This document shows, one piece after another, positions 53,251 through 61,861 of a stretch of DNA of 64,000 bases. Source of the stretch: Methanomassiliicoccus luminyensis B10. Its GTDB lineage: Archaea > Thermoplasmatota > Thermoplasmata > Methanomassiliicoccales > Methanomassiliicoccaceae. How positions within the stretch are numbered: the first letter of the stretch is position 1; each line of letters begins with the position of its first letter. Where the stretch lies: assembly GCF_000308215.1 (NCBI RefSeq), contig NZ_CAJE01000014.1:21480-85479 (forward strand), in the 5' to 3' direction. A model generated the notes under the pieces. It was not told the origin of the DNA. It did no database searches and saw only the letters and a list, made by a program, of their open reading frames with translations. A program made the translations under genes and the position numbers.

Positions 53251-53727
53251 ATGGGAAGGTTCAAATTTGTCAAGGCGAAGAACTACAAGGATTATTGGAT
53301 AATCAACGAGCTTGTCGAACAGTGCGCAGAGGAGGGCAAGGACGGCCGGTTCCGGTGGTGCTACGCGAAGAACGAGCATGCTCCACTGCCGTATGTAGAG
53401 CATGGCACCGAGGCCAAGCTGGTGGTGACCAAGGAGGAAGTTCCGCGGATCGTGGGATTCTATTCTTACTCCTCCGAGGCCAAGAGGCTCGATGTTGTCT
53501 ACGTCCGGCCGAACTTCAGGGGCAAGCGCGTTTCCCTGGACATGCTCGACAGCTTCCTGCACATGTTCCCGGGGGAGAAGGAGCTGTACGTGCTGAACCC
53601 CTGCCGGACCATGAGGAAGATCCTCAACAAGCATTGCCCGGGGAGGTTCCGGGCGGTCGGCTCCGGCGATATCGGCGCGTCGTTCCTGACCTTCGAGGAA
53701 GAGGACCTTGTTTGCTCAAATGCATGA
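53251..53727 (+). CDS. GNAT-like acetyltransferase
   Basis: 158 residues. VVYVRPNFRGKRVSLDMLDS is motif A of the GNAT fold (R-x-x-G-K-R/G-x-S), preceded by the strand PRIVGFYSYSSEAKRLDV. The C-terminus (ELYVLNPCRTMRKILNKHCP) is the alpha/beta end with a helix that opens at two Cys. GGTGATGGG lies just before the ATG. The acetyl acceptor is unknown. Confidence 0.65.
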   Translation: MGRFKFVKAKNYKDYWIINELVEQCAEEGKDGRFRWCYAKNEHAPLPYVEHGTEAKLVVTKEEVPRIVGFYSYSSEAKRLDVVYVRPNFRGKRVSLDMLDSFLHMFPGEKELYVLNPCRTMRKILNKHCPGRFRAVGSGDIGASFLTFEEEDLVCSNA

Positions 53728-53833
53728 TAATGAGGCGATTGACCAGGTGGTTAAATAGTGACGCCTGGCCCTGGTACCGGGGATCATTCTCCAGAATAAT
53801 ATATTTAATATATGGAAGTGTCATGCCGCCGCC

Positions 53834-55201
53834 ATGACGCACTCATCGCGCATATTCCGCCCCTTTCTAGCGGTGGCGGTCGTCCTGATGATGGTGTGCG
53901 TATCGCTTACAGCGATATTCGCCACCACCGGCACTCAGGCGGCCTTTGCCACCCTGGAGAAAGGGGACAAGTGGGCACTGCAAGAAGAAGAAACATTCGT
54001 GCTGTCGCTTTCATCGAGCAACGGCCTCCTTAACTTAGGGGATGACGACTCCTTCCTCAGGAACGCTACTATCGACAATGTTCTGCTGAATGCGAATGTT
54101 GGCATGTACGTCCTGTTCGAGGTCACTGATGTCAATGAGACCGCATACGTGATCAAAGTGACCGCGGCAGAGAGCATTGCTCTGGTGGCCAATCTGTCCA
54201 TGACGGGCGAGTTCGTAGAGCCTGGCTCCTATCTGGAATGGGCAGAACCAGGATATGCGAACCCCGACAACCTCAAGGACATCGAGGATGCTCTCGTTTC
54301 AGAGAGGACGCTTGACGCTGATATCAAGCTGGCGGGTGGCTCCCAGCAGACCGCCCTATTCACCATAGAGAGGAGCACCATGAACGTGACGTCCATATCA
54401 GTAGACACGCTCACGTACCTTCGCGGGAACTTCAGCGGACACAACATCCCTCAAATCGATAGCTGGGGAAATTCTAGCTTCGAACAGCTGAACATAACAT
54501 CATATGACGATTACTCCATGGGTCTCGTGCTGGACCTGCATCTTAGCGGCATTGTCTCATTCATCCCCGGCATAGCGTTCATCGCCGACGCTCTCCCCGA
54601 GCACGAAGAGTTTGAAAGCGAATTTCTCGTGAATGGCACCCTCAACTGGTCCGGAGTTCTCGACATCACTGGGCTGCCTAACTGGCTGACCGAGAAGATG
54701 TTTACCGAGGATGTGGCAAAGTGGGGAGTGACTGGATTCCCTGTTGATCTGGCCAAAATCTACAACCCTGGTTCCACCATGATCAACAATGGGACCATGG
54801 CGATCGATGACATCGATAGAGACCTCGAAGTCTACAACTACGCCAACAGGACCATAAACGACCCCGTCTTCGGGACCATACAGGTGCAGGAGCTTGGCAT
54901 GACAGATAGCGTGCGCTATCTGTACTGCCCAGAGAACGGCCGTATAGTCGGCGCTGAGGTATACGCCATAAGCGATATGTTCCGCCTCAAGCTGGCCTCT
55001 GCGCCGGTAGCGGATGTGGAGAAAGCCATCAGCGGGGTCTCCGACCAAGTGGAGAAGAAGCAGACCTATGACCAGATCATGAACAAGGACGAGCCCGAAG
55101 GCTTGCCCCTAGAATGGATTCTGGTGGCCGTGATCGCTGTCATCGCCGTTGTGGCAGTCGGCGGCTTCCTCTACATGAGGAAAAAGAAGCCTGCGACGTA
55201 A
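53834..55201 (+). CDS. secreted, C-terminally anchored surface protein
   Basis: 455 residues. Signal peptide (FLAVAVVLMMVCVSLTAIFA), a large extracellular part with many N-glycosylation-type sequons (NxS/T) and beta-strand patterns, and an anchor helix with KKK tail (EWILVAVIAVIAVVAVGGFL). It resembles other surface proteins of this archaeon such as the one at 32360, but shares no clear domain. A TATA-like AATATATTTAATATATGG lies 25 bp before the leader. Followed by a hairpin terminator. Function unknown. Confidence 0.7.
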   Translation: MTHSSRIFRPFLAVAVVLMMVCVSLTAIFATTGTQAAFATLEKGDKWALQEEETFVLSLSSSNGLLNLGDDDSFLRNATIDNVLLNANVGMYVLFEVTDVNETAYVIKVTAAESIALVANLSMTGEFVEPGSYLEWAEPGYANPDNLKDIEDALVSERTLDADIKLAGGSQQTALFTIERSTMNVTSISVDTLTYLRGNFSGHNIPQIDSWGNSSFEQLNITSYDDYSMGLVLDLHLSGIVSFIPGIAFIADALPEHEEFESEFLVNGTLNWSGVLDITGLPNWLTEKMFTEDVAKWGVTGFPVDLAKIYNPGSTMINNGTMAIDDIDRDLEVYNYANRTINDPVFGTIQVQELGMTDSVRYLYCPENGRIVGAEVYAISDMFRLKLASAPVADVEKAISGVSDQVEKKQTYDQIMNKDEPEGLPLEWILVAVIAVIAVVAVGGFLYMRKKKPAT

Positions 55202-55223
55202 TCCGGAACAAACACTAAAAACA

Positions 55224-55236
55224 CCCCCTTTGGGGG
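55224..55236 (+). terminator. hairpin terminator of the surface protein gene
   Basis: CCCCC (55224-55228)-TTT-GGGGG (55232-55236) followed by TTTTTATTTTT at about 55245. Confidence 0.7.
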
Positions 55237-55274
55237 CCTTCCAGTTTTTATTTTTCAGAGGCTGGCGGACGAGC

Positions 55275-56171
55275 TCACGTCTTCACTGGCTCGGATCCGG
55301 GCGCCTTCGGTCCCTCGGGGGAGCTCTCCGGCAGGGCGCACAGCGCCTTGAAGAACGGCATGATCTCGTCGAGCGCCGCGAACACACGCTCCTTGAGGTC
55401 CGCCCCCACCTCGTCCTCGGCGAGCTTGACCCAGAACAGCATGCTGGTGTCCATGCAGTCCCTGGCCCGGCGCTTGGGGTCGGTCAACCAGGAAGCGTCG
55501 ACCTGTTTGCTCTCCACGGAGTCATTATCGAGCTGCAGGAAGTACTCGGGCCTCACCACCAGGCTGTTCCTCAGCTTCTCCGCGAGGTGCTCCAGCCCGG
55601 GGTTCTCGATGACGCCTTGTATGAACCTGCTACGGTTGCCGTCCGCACCGTACAGAAAGTGATAGCCGAAGGTGACGCCGGTGAAGGCCCTGCCCCTCCC
55701 GTCCCTGATCACGCCGACCTCGAGGAATATCTCCGGCTCCACCAAATGCTCGCCCCGATGGTAGTTCTTCCTCAGCATGACCGTGGAGCATTTGGTGTCG
55801 ACGCTGGTCATGAAGTTGAAGGGATAGCCCCTCACCACCATCTCCCCGTCCAGGCCCCTGGAGGCGGCATATTCGTTGAATATCGACTTTAGATAGGTCC
55901 AGTAGTTCACGCCGTACCTGGTGGTGAACTCTTTGTCCAGGTCGCCGATCGCCTGCGCAACTCCTCCCTCGGCATCGGACTTGGTCGCTTTCCGGCCCGT
56001 GATGCCGGAGCCAGTCACCTGCCTTGCCATTTTTATTATGTCCTTTACCGGGGATCTGTCCGCTATGTTCTCACAACCTGTTCCCACCGCGGTCGTCGTT
56101 CGACGTCCGACGATGTAGCTTTCCCTGACACATGAGGACATATTTAGAGCTTTAGCACTGTCAGCCATCAC
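55275..56171 (-). CDS. conserved-looking protein, unknown
   Basis: 298 residues from GTG 56171, or 251 from the ATG at 56030. No family is recognised. Visible parts are KDIIKMARQVTGSGITGRK (basic), GVNYWTYLKSIFNEYAASRG (helix) and SLVVRPEYFLQLDNDSVES. The C-terminal 25 residues are Pro/Glu-rich. No signal peptide or membrane helix. It is divergent from a GNAT gene 30 bp away. Length and codon use support a real gene. Confidence 0.55.
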   Translation of the reverse strand: MMADSAKALNMSSCVRESYIVGRRTTTAVGTGCENIADRSPVKDIIKMARQVTGSGITGRKATKSDAEGGVAQAIGDLDKEFTTRYGVNYWTYLKSIFNEYAASRGLDGEMVVRGYPFNFMTSVDTKCSTVMLRKNYHRGEHLVEPEIFLEVGVIRDGRGRAFTGVTFGYHFLYGADGNRSRFIQGVIENPGLEHLAEKLRNSLVVRPEYFLQLDNDSVESKQVDASWLTDPKRRARDCMDTSMLFWVKLAEDEVGADLKERVFAALDEIMPFFKALCALPESSPEGPKAPGSEPVKT

Positions 56172-56203
56172 AAATGAATACTGGACAGTAGTTTAAGGAG
56201 CGA

Positions 56204-56698
56204 ATGTTCGTTAGGAAGTTGACGGAAGTAGACATCGGAGCGGTCATGGAGGTGCAAGAGGAGGCGTACCTGCCTGCCCTGCTGGAGACTCCGTCGACGT
56301 TCCTGAGGAAGATGGCGATCTTTTCCGAGGGGGCGGCGGGCTGCTTTCAGGACCGGCTCCTGGCCGGCTACATTTTCTGCCATCCCTGGACGGCGGGGGT
56401 GCCGGCCCCCCTCTCCGCCGATGACCTGTCGCTCCCCCGGAACCCCGACACCATGTACTTGCACGATCTTGCCGTCCGCCCCTCCTGCCGCGGGAAGGGG
56501 GCAGCGGATCTGCTGCTGGACGCCGCCTTGGAACGAGCCCGCGAACGTTCCTTTGACACCGCCACCCTGGTGGCGGTGCAGGGCGCCGAGAGGTTCTGGG
56601 GAAAGCATGGCTTCGTGAAGATAAAAGATCTGGATTACGGGCCCGGGGTCGCCGCCGTCCTCATGATCAGGGAACTGGACCGGTATAGCCGGCGCTAG
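56204..56698 (+). CDS. GNAT family acetyltransferase
   Basis: 164 residues. MYLHDLAVRPSCRGKGAADL is motif A with the RGKG acetyl-CoA loop, and VAVQGAERFWGKHGFVKIKD motif B. The N-terminal part is typical GNAT. AAGGAG lies six bases before the ATG. Its stop overlaps the Lrp gene end by four bases (convergent). The acceptor is unknown. Confidence 0.85.
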   Translation: MFVRKLTEVDIGAVMEVQEEAYLPALLETPSTFLRKMAIFSEGAAGCFQDRLLAGYIFCHPWTAGVPAPLSADDLSLPRNPDTMYLHDLAVRPSCRGKGAADLLLDAALERARERSFDTATLVAVQGAERFWGKHGFVKIKDLDYGPGVAAVLMIRELDRYSRR

Positions 56699-57258
56699 TA
56701 GAACCATCCCTGGTACTGCCCGGTGACGGGGCACCCCATGCACTTCTTGTCCTGGAAGGACCGGCACCCCCGGCACTGGATAAGGGTCCCGCAGGGCGGC
56801 TCGCCGGTGACATCGACCGTGAGCGAGGTGGGCACCACCATGTCCCTCTCCGAGCTGATGATCATGTTGAAATCGACATCCTGGACCCATGGGTTGGAGC
56901 GCAGGTGGCCGTTAACTATCGCCTCCAGAGTGGCGATGTTCTCGCTCATGAACATCAGGCACAGGTTGCTCTTCCCGGAGATGGTGAAGCCGTTGGCGAA
57001 GTAGGGGCAGCCGCGGAACATGTCCATTATGGCCGTGGGGTTGTTGGAGACTATGTCCACCTTGGCCATGTACAGCCCCATCTTGAGCGGGTTTATCCCG
57101 GTCTGGCTCTCGATGCCCCCGCTATCGCGGAGCTTCCTCACCCGCACCGCCACGGACGGCTGGGACAGCCCCACGGCCCGGGCTATCTCATCCTGCGACA
57201 CCCCGGGGTCCTGGGCGAACATGGTGATGATCTTGCGGTCCTTCTTGTCGAGCTTCAT
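56695..57258 (-). CDS. Lrp/AsnC regulator with C-terminal Cys cluster
   Basis: 187 residues. A winged helix (DEIARAVGLSQPSVAVRVRK) and an Lrp-type RAM domain occupy the first 150. The tail has five Cys, C156-x5-C162-x2-C165-x7-C173-x2-C176, a potential Fe-S or zinc site; this is not part of normal Lrp. Divergent from hcp, whose product deals with nitrosative stress or hydroxylamine, with repeats in the 104-bp spacer. So it may be a redox or NO sensing regulator of hcp. Confidence 0.8.
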   Translation of the reverse strand: MKLDKKDRKIITMFAQDPGVSQDEIARAVGLSQPSVAVRVRKLRDSGGIESQTGINPLKMGLYMAKVDIVSNNPTAIMDMFRGCPYFANGFTISGKSNLCLMFMSENIATLEAIVNGHLRSNPWVQDVDFNMIISSERDMVVPTSLTVDVTGEPPCGTLIQCRGCRSFQDKKCMGCPVTGQYQGWFY

Positions 57259-57273
57259 GGCGGTAGTACAATA

Positions 57274-57314
57274 ATTGATAGTGTATTTGATGGTTTAGTC
57301 TATCATTGATAGTG
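57274..57314. promoter_or_regulatory. operator-like repeats between Lrp regulator and hcp
   Basis: ATTGATAGTG occurs at 57274-57283 and again at 57305-57314, a 31-bp spacing (three helical turns). The second copy is part of an inverted repeat CTATCA-T-TGATAG (57300-57312). A divergent spacer between a regulator and its likely target is the usual place for such sites. Confidence 0.55.
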
Positions 57315-57362
57315 ATTTGCATTATATTCTGTTAGCTCGCTCTGTAGTCCGGAGACGATCCG

Positions 57363-58655
57363 ATGTATTGCAATCAATGCGAACAGACCGCCAAGGGCGT
57401 GGCCTGCACCGTCAAGGGAGTGTGCGGAAAGGACCAGGATATCCAGAGCCTGCAGGAGACCCTTCTCTATGGGCTGAAGGGCATCTCCGCCTACGCGTAT
57501 CACGCCAGGGTGCTGGGCAAGAGGGACGAGGAGGTCGACGCGTTCGTTCACGAGGCCCTCTTCAAGACCCTCACCAATGTGGACTTCTCTCCGGAGGACA
57601 TGTGGAGCACCGTCCTCAAAGCGGGAATGATGAACCTCCGCATCATGGAGACCCTCGACCAGGCGCACCTGGAGCACTTCGGGCAGCCCACCCCGGCCAA
57701 GGTAGAGACCTCCACGCGCAAGGGGCCGGGCATAGTGGTCACCGGCCACGACCTGCTGGACCTGGAAGAGCTGCTCAAGCAGACCGAGGGCACCGGGATC
57801 AACGTATACACTCATGGGGAGATGCTGCCCGCGCACGCCTATCCCGCGCTGAGGAAGTACTCCCACCTGGCCGGCAACTACGGCGGAGCGTGGCAGAAGC
57901 AGAGAAAGGAGTTCGCCGAGTTCGGCGGCCCCATCCTCGCCACCACCAACTGCGTGCTGATACCGCCCGATACATACAAGGACCGGCTGTATACCACGGG
58001 GCCGACCGCGGTCCCGGGGGCGAAGCACCTGGAGGACCGCAAGGACTTTTCCCAGATCATCGCCAAGGCCAAGGAGCTGGGCGACATACCGGCCAAGACC
58101 GGCCCGGTGCTGGAGACCGGCTTCCACCACAATGCCATCATGCCGCTGGCGCCCAAGATCATCGATGCCGTTAAGGCCGGAAAGATCTCGCACTTCTTCC
58201 TCATCGGCGGGTGTGACGGCGCCACCCCCGGACGCAACTACTACACCGAGCTGGCGGAGAAGGTGCCCAAGGACGCGGTCATCCTGACCCTGGCCTGCGG
58301 CAAGTACCGCTTCAACGACAAGGACTTCGGGAACATCGACGGCATACCACGCCTTCTCGACATGGGACAGTGCAACAACGCCTACTCAGCCATACAGCTG
58401 GCCGTGGCGCTGTCGAAGGCCTTCGGGGTCGGCGTGAACGAGCTGCCGCTCAGCATGGCGCTGTCGTGGTTCGAGCAGAAGGCGGTGGCCATCGTGCTCA
58501 CCCTCCTCGCCCTGGACATCAAGAACGTCAGGGTAGGGCCGACCCTCCCGGCGTTCATAACGCCCAACAACTGGAAGGTCATCCAGGACAAGTTCAACTG
58601 GAAGCCCGTCGGGAACGTGGACGCGGACCTCGCGGCGATGATGGCCAACAAGTGA
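57363..58655 (+). CDS. hcp: hybrid cluster protein (hydroxylamine reductase)
   Basis: 430 residues. The first cluster ligands are C3-x2-C6-x8-C15-x5-C21. The hybrid-cluster site has GGCDGATPGRNYYTELAEK, LACGKYRFND and DMGQCNNAYSAIQLAVA. Length is that of the short archaeal form lacking part of the N-terminal helical domain. Known members reduce hydroxylamine and act as S-nitrosylation or NO-linked enzymes in anaerobes. Starts at ATG after AT-rich operator-like repeats; ended by a hairpin. Confidence 0.95.
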   Translation: MYCNQCEQTAKGVACTVKGVCGKDQDIQSLQETLLYGLKGISAYAYHARVLGKRDEEVDAFVHEALFKTLTNVDFSPEDMWSTVLKAGMMNLRIMETLDQAHLEHFGQPTPAKVETSTRKGPGIVVTGHDLLDLEELLKQTEGTGINVYTHGEMLPAHAYPALRKYSHLAGNYGGAWQKQRKEFAEFGGPILATTNCVLIPPDTYKDRLYTTGPTAVPGAKHLEDRKDFSQIIAKAKELGDIPAKTGPVLETGFHHNAIMPLAPKIIDAVKAGKISHFFLIGGCDGATPGRNYYTELAEKVPKDAVILTLACGKYRFNDKDFGNIDGIPRLLDMGQCNNAYSAIQLAVALSKAFGVGVNELPLSMALSWFEQKAVAIVLTLLALDIKNVRVGPTLPAFITPNNWKVIQDKFNWKPVGNVDADLAAMMANK

Positions 58656-58675
58656 GGGCCACCGCCCTCCTTTTT
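58654..58675. terminator. terminator of hcp
   Basis: GAGGGC (58654-58659)-CACC-GCCCTC (58664-58669), C, then TTTTT (58671-58675). It begins on the last bases of the hcp stop and lies just before the convergent ppk2 end. Confidence 0.7.
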
Positions 58676-58676
58676 C

Positions 58677-59612
58677 TTACTTTTCTCTCTTCCCCTCTTC
58701 CTCCAGCCTCTTCCTGATGCGCTCCAGCTCCTCCCGGTCCTCCTTCGGCACGGAGGGGTATTTCAGGCCCAGTTCCTGAATGGAGGTGGTCAGCACCTCT
58801 GCCACCACGCTCCGGGCGGCCCACTTGTGGTCCGAGGGGACCACGTACCAGGGCGCCCACTCCGTGCTGGTCCTGCTGAGCATCTCCTCAAAGGCGGCCA
58901 TGTAGTCATCCCAGAAGTCCCGCTCCCTCACGTCGCTCAGGGAGAACTTCCATTGCTTCTCCGGGTGGCTGAGCCTCTCGATGAAACGGACCCGCTGCTC
59001 GTCCCGGGAGATGTTCAGGAAGAACTTCAGGACCACCGTTCCGTTCCTGACCAGATACCGCTCGAAGGCGTTGATGTCATCGTAGCGGCCTTCCCAGAAC
59101 TCCTTGCCGATGCGGCCGGAGGGGAGATGCTCGTGCTCCAGCATCTCCGGGTGCACTTTCACCACCAGAACCTCCTCATAATGGGAACGGTTGAATATCC
59201 CGATCATGCCCTTGGCGGGCGCCGCCTTCATGTGCCTCCACAGGAAGGTGTGGTCCAGCTCCTCCTCCGACGGCGGCTTGAACGATATCACCTGGCATCC
59301 GGCGGGATTGACCCCGGACATCACGTGCTTGATGATGCTGTCCTTCCCGGCGGCGTCCATGCCCTGAAGGACCATCAGCACGGAGCGGGTGTTGTCCGCC
59401 CACAGCAGCTCCTGGGCGGCCTTGAGGTCCTCGGTATTGCGGGCCAGCGCGGCGTTGGCTAGGTCCTTCACCGCCTCCTTGCCCATACCCCTGAGATCGT
59501 TGTTCTGGTCCCAGCTGGCGTTGTAGTCCTTCAGCTTGACCTTCTTCCCCGGAGGGACCTTCATCCGGTTGTATATCTCGTCCCTAACCGCCTTGACGGC
59601 CTTCTCGTCCAT
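58677..59612 (-). CDS. ppk2: polyphosphate kinase 2 family enzyme
   Basis: 311 residues. Walker A LMVLQGMDAAGKDSIIKHV, lid GIFNRSHYEEVLVVKVHPE, Walker B-like VVLKFFLNISRDEQRVRF. These are PPK2 class I/III signatures; the enzyme transfers phosphate between polyphosphate and nucleotides (AMP, ADP or GDP). The exact class cannot be told by eye. GGGGGTGAGCGG precedes the ATG. Convergent with hcp, 21 bp apart. Confidence 0.92.
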   Translation of the reverse strand: MDEKAVKAVRDEIYNRMKVPPGKKVKLKDYNASWDQNNDLRGMGKEAVKDLANAALARNTEDLKAAQELLWADNTRSVLMVLQGMDAAGKDSIIKHVMSGVNPAGCQVISFKPPSEEELDHTFLWRHMKAAPAKGMIGIFNRSHYEEVLVVKVHPEMLEHEHLPSGRIGKEFWEGRYDDINAFERYLVRNGTVVLKFFLNISRDEQRVRFIERLSHPEKQWKFSLSDVRERDFWDDYMAAFEEMLSRTSTEWAPWYVVPSDHKWAARSVVAEVLTTSIQELGLKYPSVPKEDREELERIRKRLEEEGKREK

Positions 59613-59767
59613 CCGCTCACCCCCGTCCCGCCGATAATGTCCGCATGTGGATGCGTTCCGGCCATTTAATATCAAATGCTTCCTCGGCGCCGCCGGGAAC
59701 GGGGGAAACATCATATTGCGCTATGCGCTTGGCAGCCTGCCGCGCCCCCTCGGCGTGGACCGTGACC

Positions 59768-60400
59768 ATGCGCTCTGCCATCATCGTCGTCAAGATACCT
59801 GACAACATATTCTGCAGCGTCCCCCCGTCCAGCGGCCTGTCCTTCAAGGTGCTGCGCTGCGTGCCCAGGGGGCCCTCGGGAGGCTACAGCCTGGTCAAGA
59901 TCGGGGCGCCCCCGGCGATGGATGAGGCGGCCCTGGTCGCGCTGCTGAAGGACTCCGAACCGGGCCGCGATGTGGACATCGCCTCGAGGGAGAAGGACGG
60001 GTACCTGGTGACGGTGTCCAACGCCCGGTGCACCGTGTGCGGGTCGGTGGCGGAATCGGGATGCTTCCTGGAGTCGGCGAGGCCTCACGGCGACGGGAGG
60101 ATGACGTGGGGGATTGCCGCTCCGGACGCGGCGGCCATCCGGGGCTTGGTGGCCAGGTTGAGGGAGCGGGGGTGCGAGGTGGAGCTGGTCAGCGTGCGTG
60201 AGCGGGGGAGAGAGACGCGGCTGACCGACCGCCAGGAGGAGGCCGTCCGGGTGGCCTGCGATCTCGGCTATTATGACATCCCCCGCCGGACCGACCTGGA
60301 CGAGCTGGCCGGGAAGCTGGGCATAGGCAAGTCCGCTCTGGACGTGATCCTGCGGAGGGCCGAGGGAAAGCTGGTGCGCTGCCACCTGGCCAAGGAATGA
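59768..60400 (+). CDS. HTH_10 (Bat-like) transcription regulator
   Basis: 210 residues. LTDRQEEAVRVACDLGYYDI and LDELAGKLGIGKSALDVILR are the HTH_10 DNA-binding domain. The first 140 residues are a sensor-like part including a CTVC motif (NARCTVCGSVAESGCFLES), which could bind metal or sense redox. Divergent from ppk2, with a 155-bp spacer. Confidence 0.8.
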   Translation: MRSAIIVVKIPDNIFCSVPPSSGLSFKVLRCVPRGPSGGYSLVKIGAPPAMDEAALVALLKDSEPGRDVDIASREKDGYLVTVSNARCTVCGSVAESGCFLESARPHGDGRMTWGIAAPDAAAIRGLVARLRERGCEVELVSVRERGRETRLTDRQEEAVRVACDLGYYDIPRRTDLDELAGKLGIGKSALDVILRRAEGKLVRCHLAKE

Positions 60401-60467
60401 ACGGCGAACATGTCCGCCGCAGGGGTTACATTGGCGGAGGTGGTTGCCGCCCCCGGAGCGATGCGAC

Positions 60468-60827
60468 ATGCTGGTCAGCGTACCGATATCTGACGACAAG
60501 GGGCTGGATAGCGCGTTGAGCGACCATTTCGGGAAGGCCCCGTCATACTTGATTTTCGACACGGCGACGGGGGAGAGCGGGGTGGTTCCCAACCAGAGCG
60601 ATCACATGGGCGGGACCGGTTCTCCCCCCGAGCACATGGCCAAGCAGGGCGTGTCCGTGGTGGTCTGCAAGGGGCTTGGCCCCAAGGCCCTTACCATGCT
60701 GAGATCGATGGACATAAAAGTATTCGTGGGCGCCACCGGCGCGGCCAAGGATGCATTGGCGCAGTGGCGGGCCGGGAGCCTCATAGCGGCCACCGACGAG
60801 AACGCCTGCAAAGACCACCACCACTAG
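60468..60827 (+). CDS. NifX/NifB-type dinitrogenase cofactor-binding domain protein
   Basis: 119 residues. VSVPISDDKGLDSALSDHFG is the family opening (H in the DHFG loop), and GVSVVVCKGLGPKALTMLRS the central strand-helix. The C-terminus DENACKDHHH is His-rich. The family binds Fe-S or FeMo-co precursors; stand-alone archaeal members are common outside nitrogen fixation and their function is unproven. Lies 67 bp after the HTH_10 gene, perhaps in one operon. Confidence 0.85.
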   Translation: MLVSVPISDDKGLDSALSDHFGKAPSYLIFDTATGESGVVPNQSDHMGGTGSPPEHMAKQGVSVVVCKGLGPKALTMLRSMDIKVFVGATGAAKDALAQWRAGSLIAATDENACKDHHH

Positions 60828-60855
60828 AGGATCACCTTGACCGTTCCGGGGCTCC

Positions 60856-60871
60856 GGGGGAGATTTCCCCC
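60856..60871. terminator. hairpin after the NifX-like gene
   Basis: GGGGGA-GATT-TCCCCC, 28 bp after the stop, without a good T-run. Between convergent genes, so it may end one or both. Confidence 0.35.
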
Positions 60872-60911
60872 TTCCGCCGGGCCCCCGGGACCAGAACCCC
60901 GGTCGCGAAGC

Positions 60912-61616
60912 CTACCTTCTCACCACTTCCCTCTTGGCATACTCGGTGCCCGCCAGGATCTCCACGGTCTTCGATGATGCCATGAACGAGGAGTTCCTCT
61001 TCTCCCTGAAGGTGGCACGCAGGTCGTTGGCGGTGTCGATGTCCGGCCAGGGCGCCGTGACGTAGATGCTCAGGCCTTTCATTCTCTCTGCGGTGTCGGC
61101 GAAGGCCATGGCGGTGCCCCAGGAGATGTCGTCGAAGGCCGCCTCCCGGAACGAGGCCCGGTTGAACCCGATGAGGTTGTACCCCCCGTCCACCGCAGGG
61201 CCCAGCACCGAGTCCTTCTCCCCCAGGCCCATGACCGCTTCCTTGAGCATGTCCTCCGGGATGTCCGGGGCGTCACTGGCCATGACGATGACCTTCTCCT
61301 CTCCACGCGCGAACGCGTCCAGGAAGGTGTTCTTCACCCTGCTTGCCGGGCCGTCGCCTCTCTGGGGATAATACTCGTAGCGGTCCCCCAGCCACCCCTT
61401 CACCTGGTCCCCTGCCTCCGGGGGATGGAAAGATATGGCATGGCGGAGGCCCGAAGCGTCCAGCGTGGCAAGGGTGTCCTGCACGAAGGCGCGGTACAGC
61501 TCGGCGGCTAGCTCCTCGCCCACCTCCTCAGAGAGCCGGCTCTTTACCTCGCCCTCCTGCGGGAACTTGACCAAGAGAAGGATTTGGACATCGTCCGGGC
61601 CCTTGTTCTCATTCAT
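60912..61616 (-). CDS. TIGR04282/DUF2064-type glycosyltransferase
   Basis: 234 residues. LLLVKFPQEGEVKSRLSEEV (the opening), VIVMASDAPDIPEDMLKEAV, LGPAVDGGYNLIGFNRASF and DISWGTAMAFADT are the family motifs, with the acidic DxD-like site in SDAPD. Nucleotide-sugar transferase fold; the substrate is unknown. Convergent with the NifX-like gene. Confidence 0.85.
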   Translation of the reverse strand: MNENKGPDDVQILLLVKFPQEGEVKSRLSEEVGEELAAELYRAFVQDTLATLDASGLRHAISFHPPEAGDQVKGWLGDRYEYYPQRGDGPASRVKNTFLDAFARGEEKVIVMASDAPDIPEDMLKEAVMGLGEKDSVLGPAVDGGYNLIGFNRASFREAAFDDISWGTAMAFADTAERMKGLSIYVTAPWPDIDTANDLRATFREKRNSSFMASSKTVEILAGTEYAKREVVRR

Positions 61617-61707
61617 AGGTTCCCAAGTCTATCTGGCACGTTGATATAGATTTCTGATGATGAGGCCAGAATAAGACGGGTTCGTCACTTCAGGGTGGCG
61701 GCACATT

Positions 61708-61724
61708 ATTGTTGTATTAACAAT
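61708..61724. promoter_or_regulatory. inverted repeat ATTGTT-GTATT-AACAAT, candidate operator
   Basis: A 6-bp inverted repeat with 5-bp centre in the very AT-rich spacer (61617-61861) before the CobW operon. AT-rich TATA-like stretches follow to about 61830, including AACATT repeats at 61795-61810. Confidence 0.4.
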
Positions 61725-61861
61725 ATGTATAATTTGTATTAATAATTAAATTTATTATCGGATACAATTTGCATCTATTATTAATAAATCAACAAACATT
61801 GATAACATTCATATAGAGAGATGCCTGATATTCCTAGCAACGCTTAGGCGGGGGTCAATAA

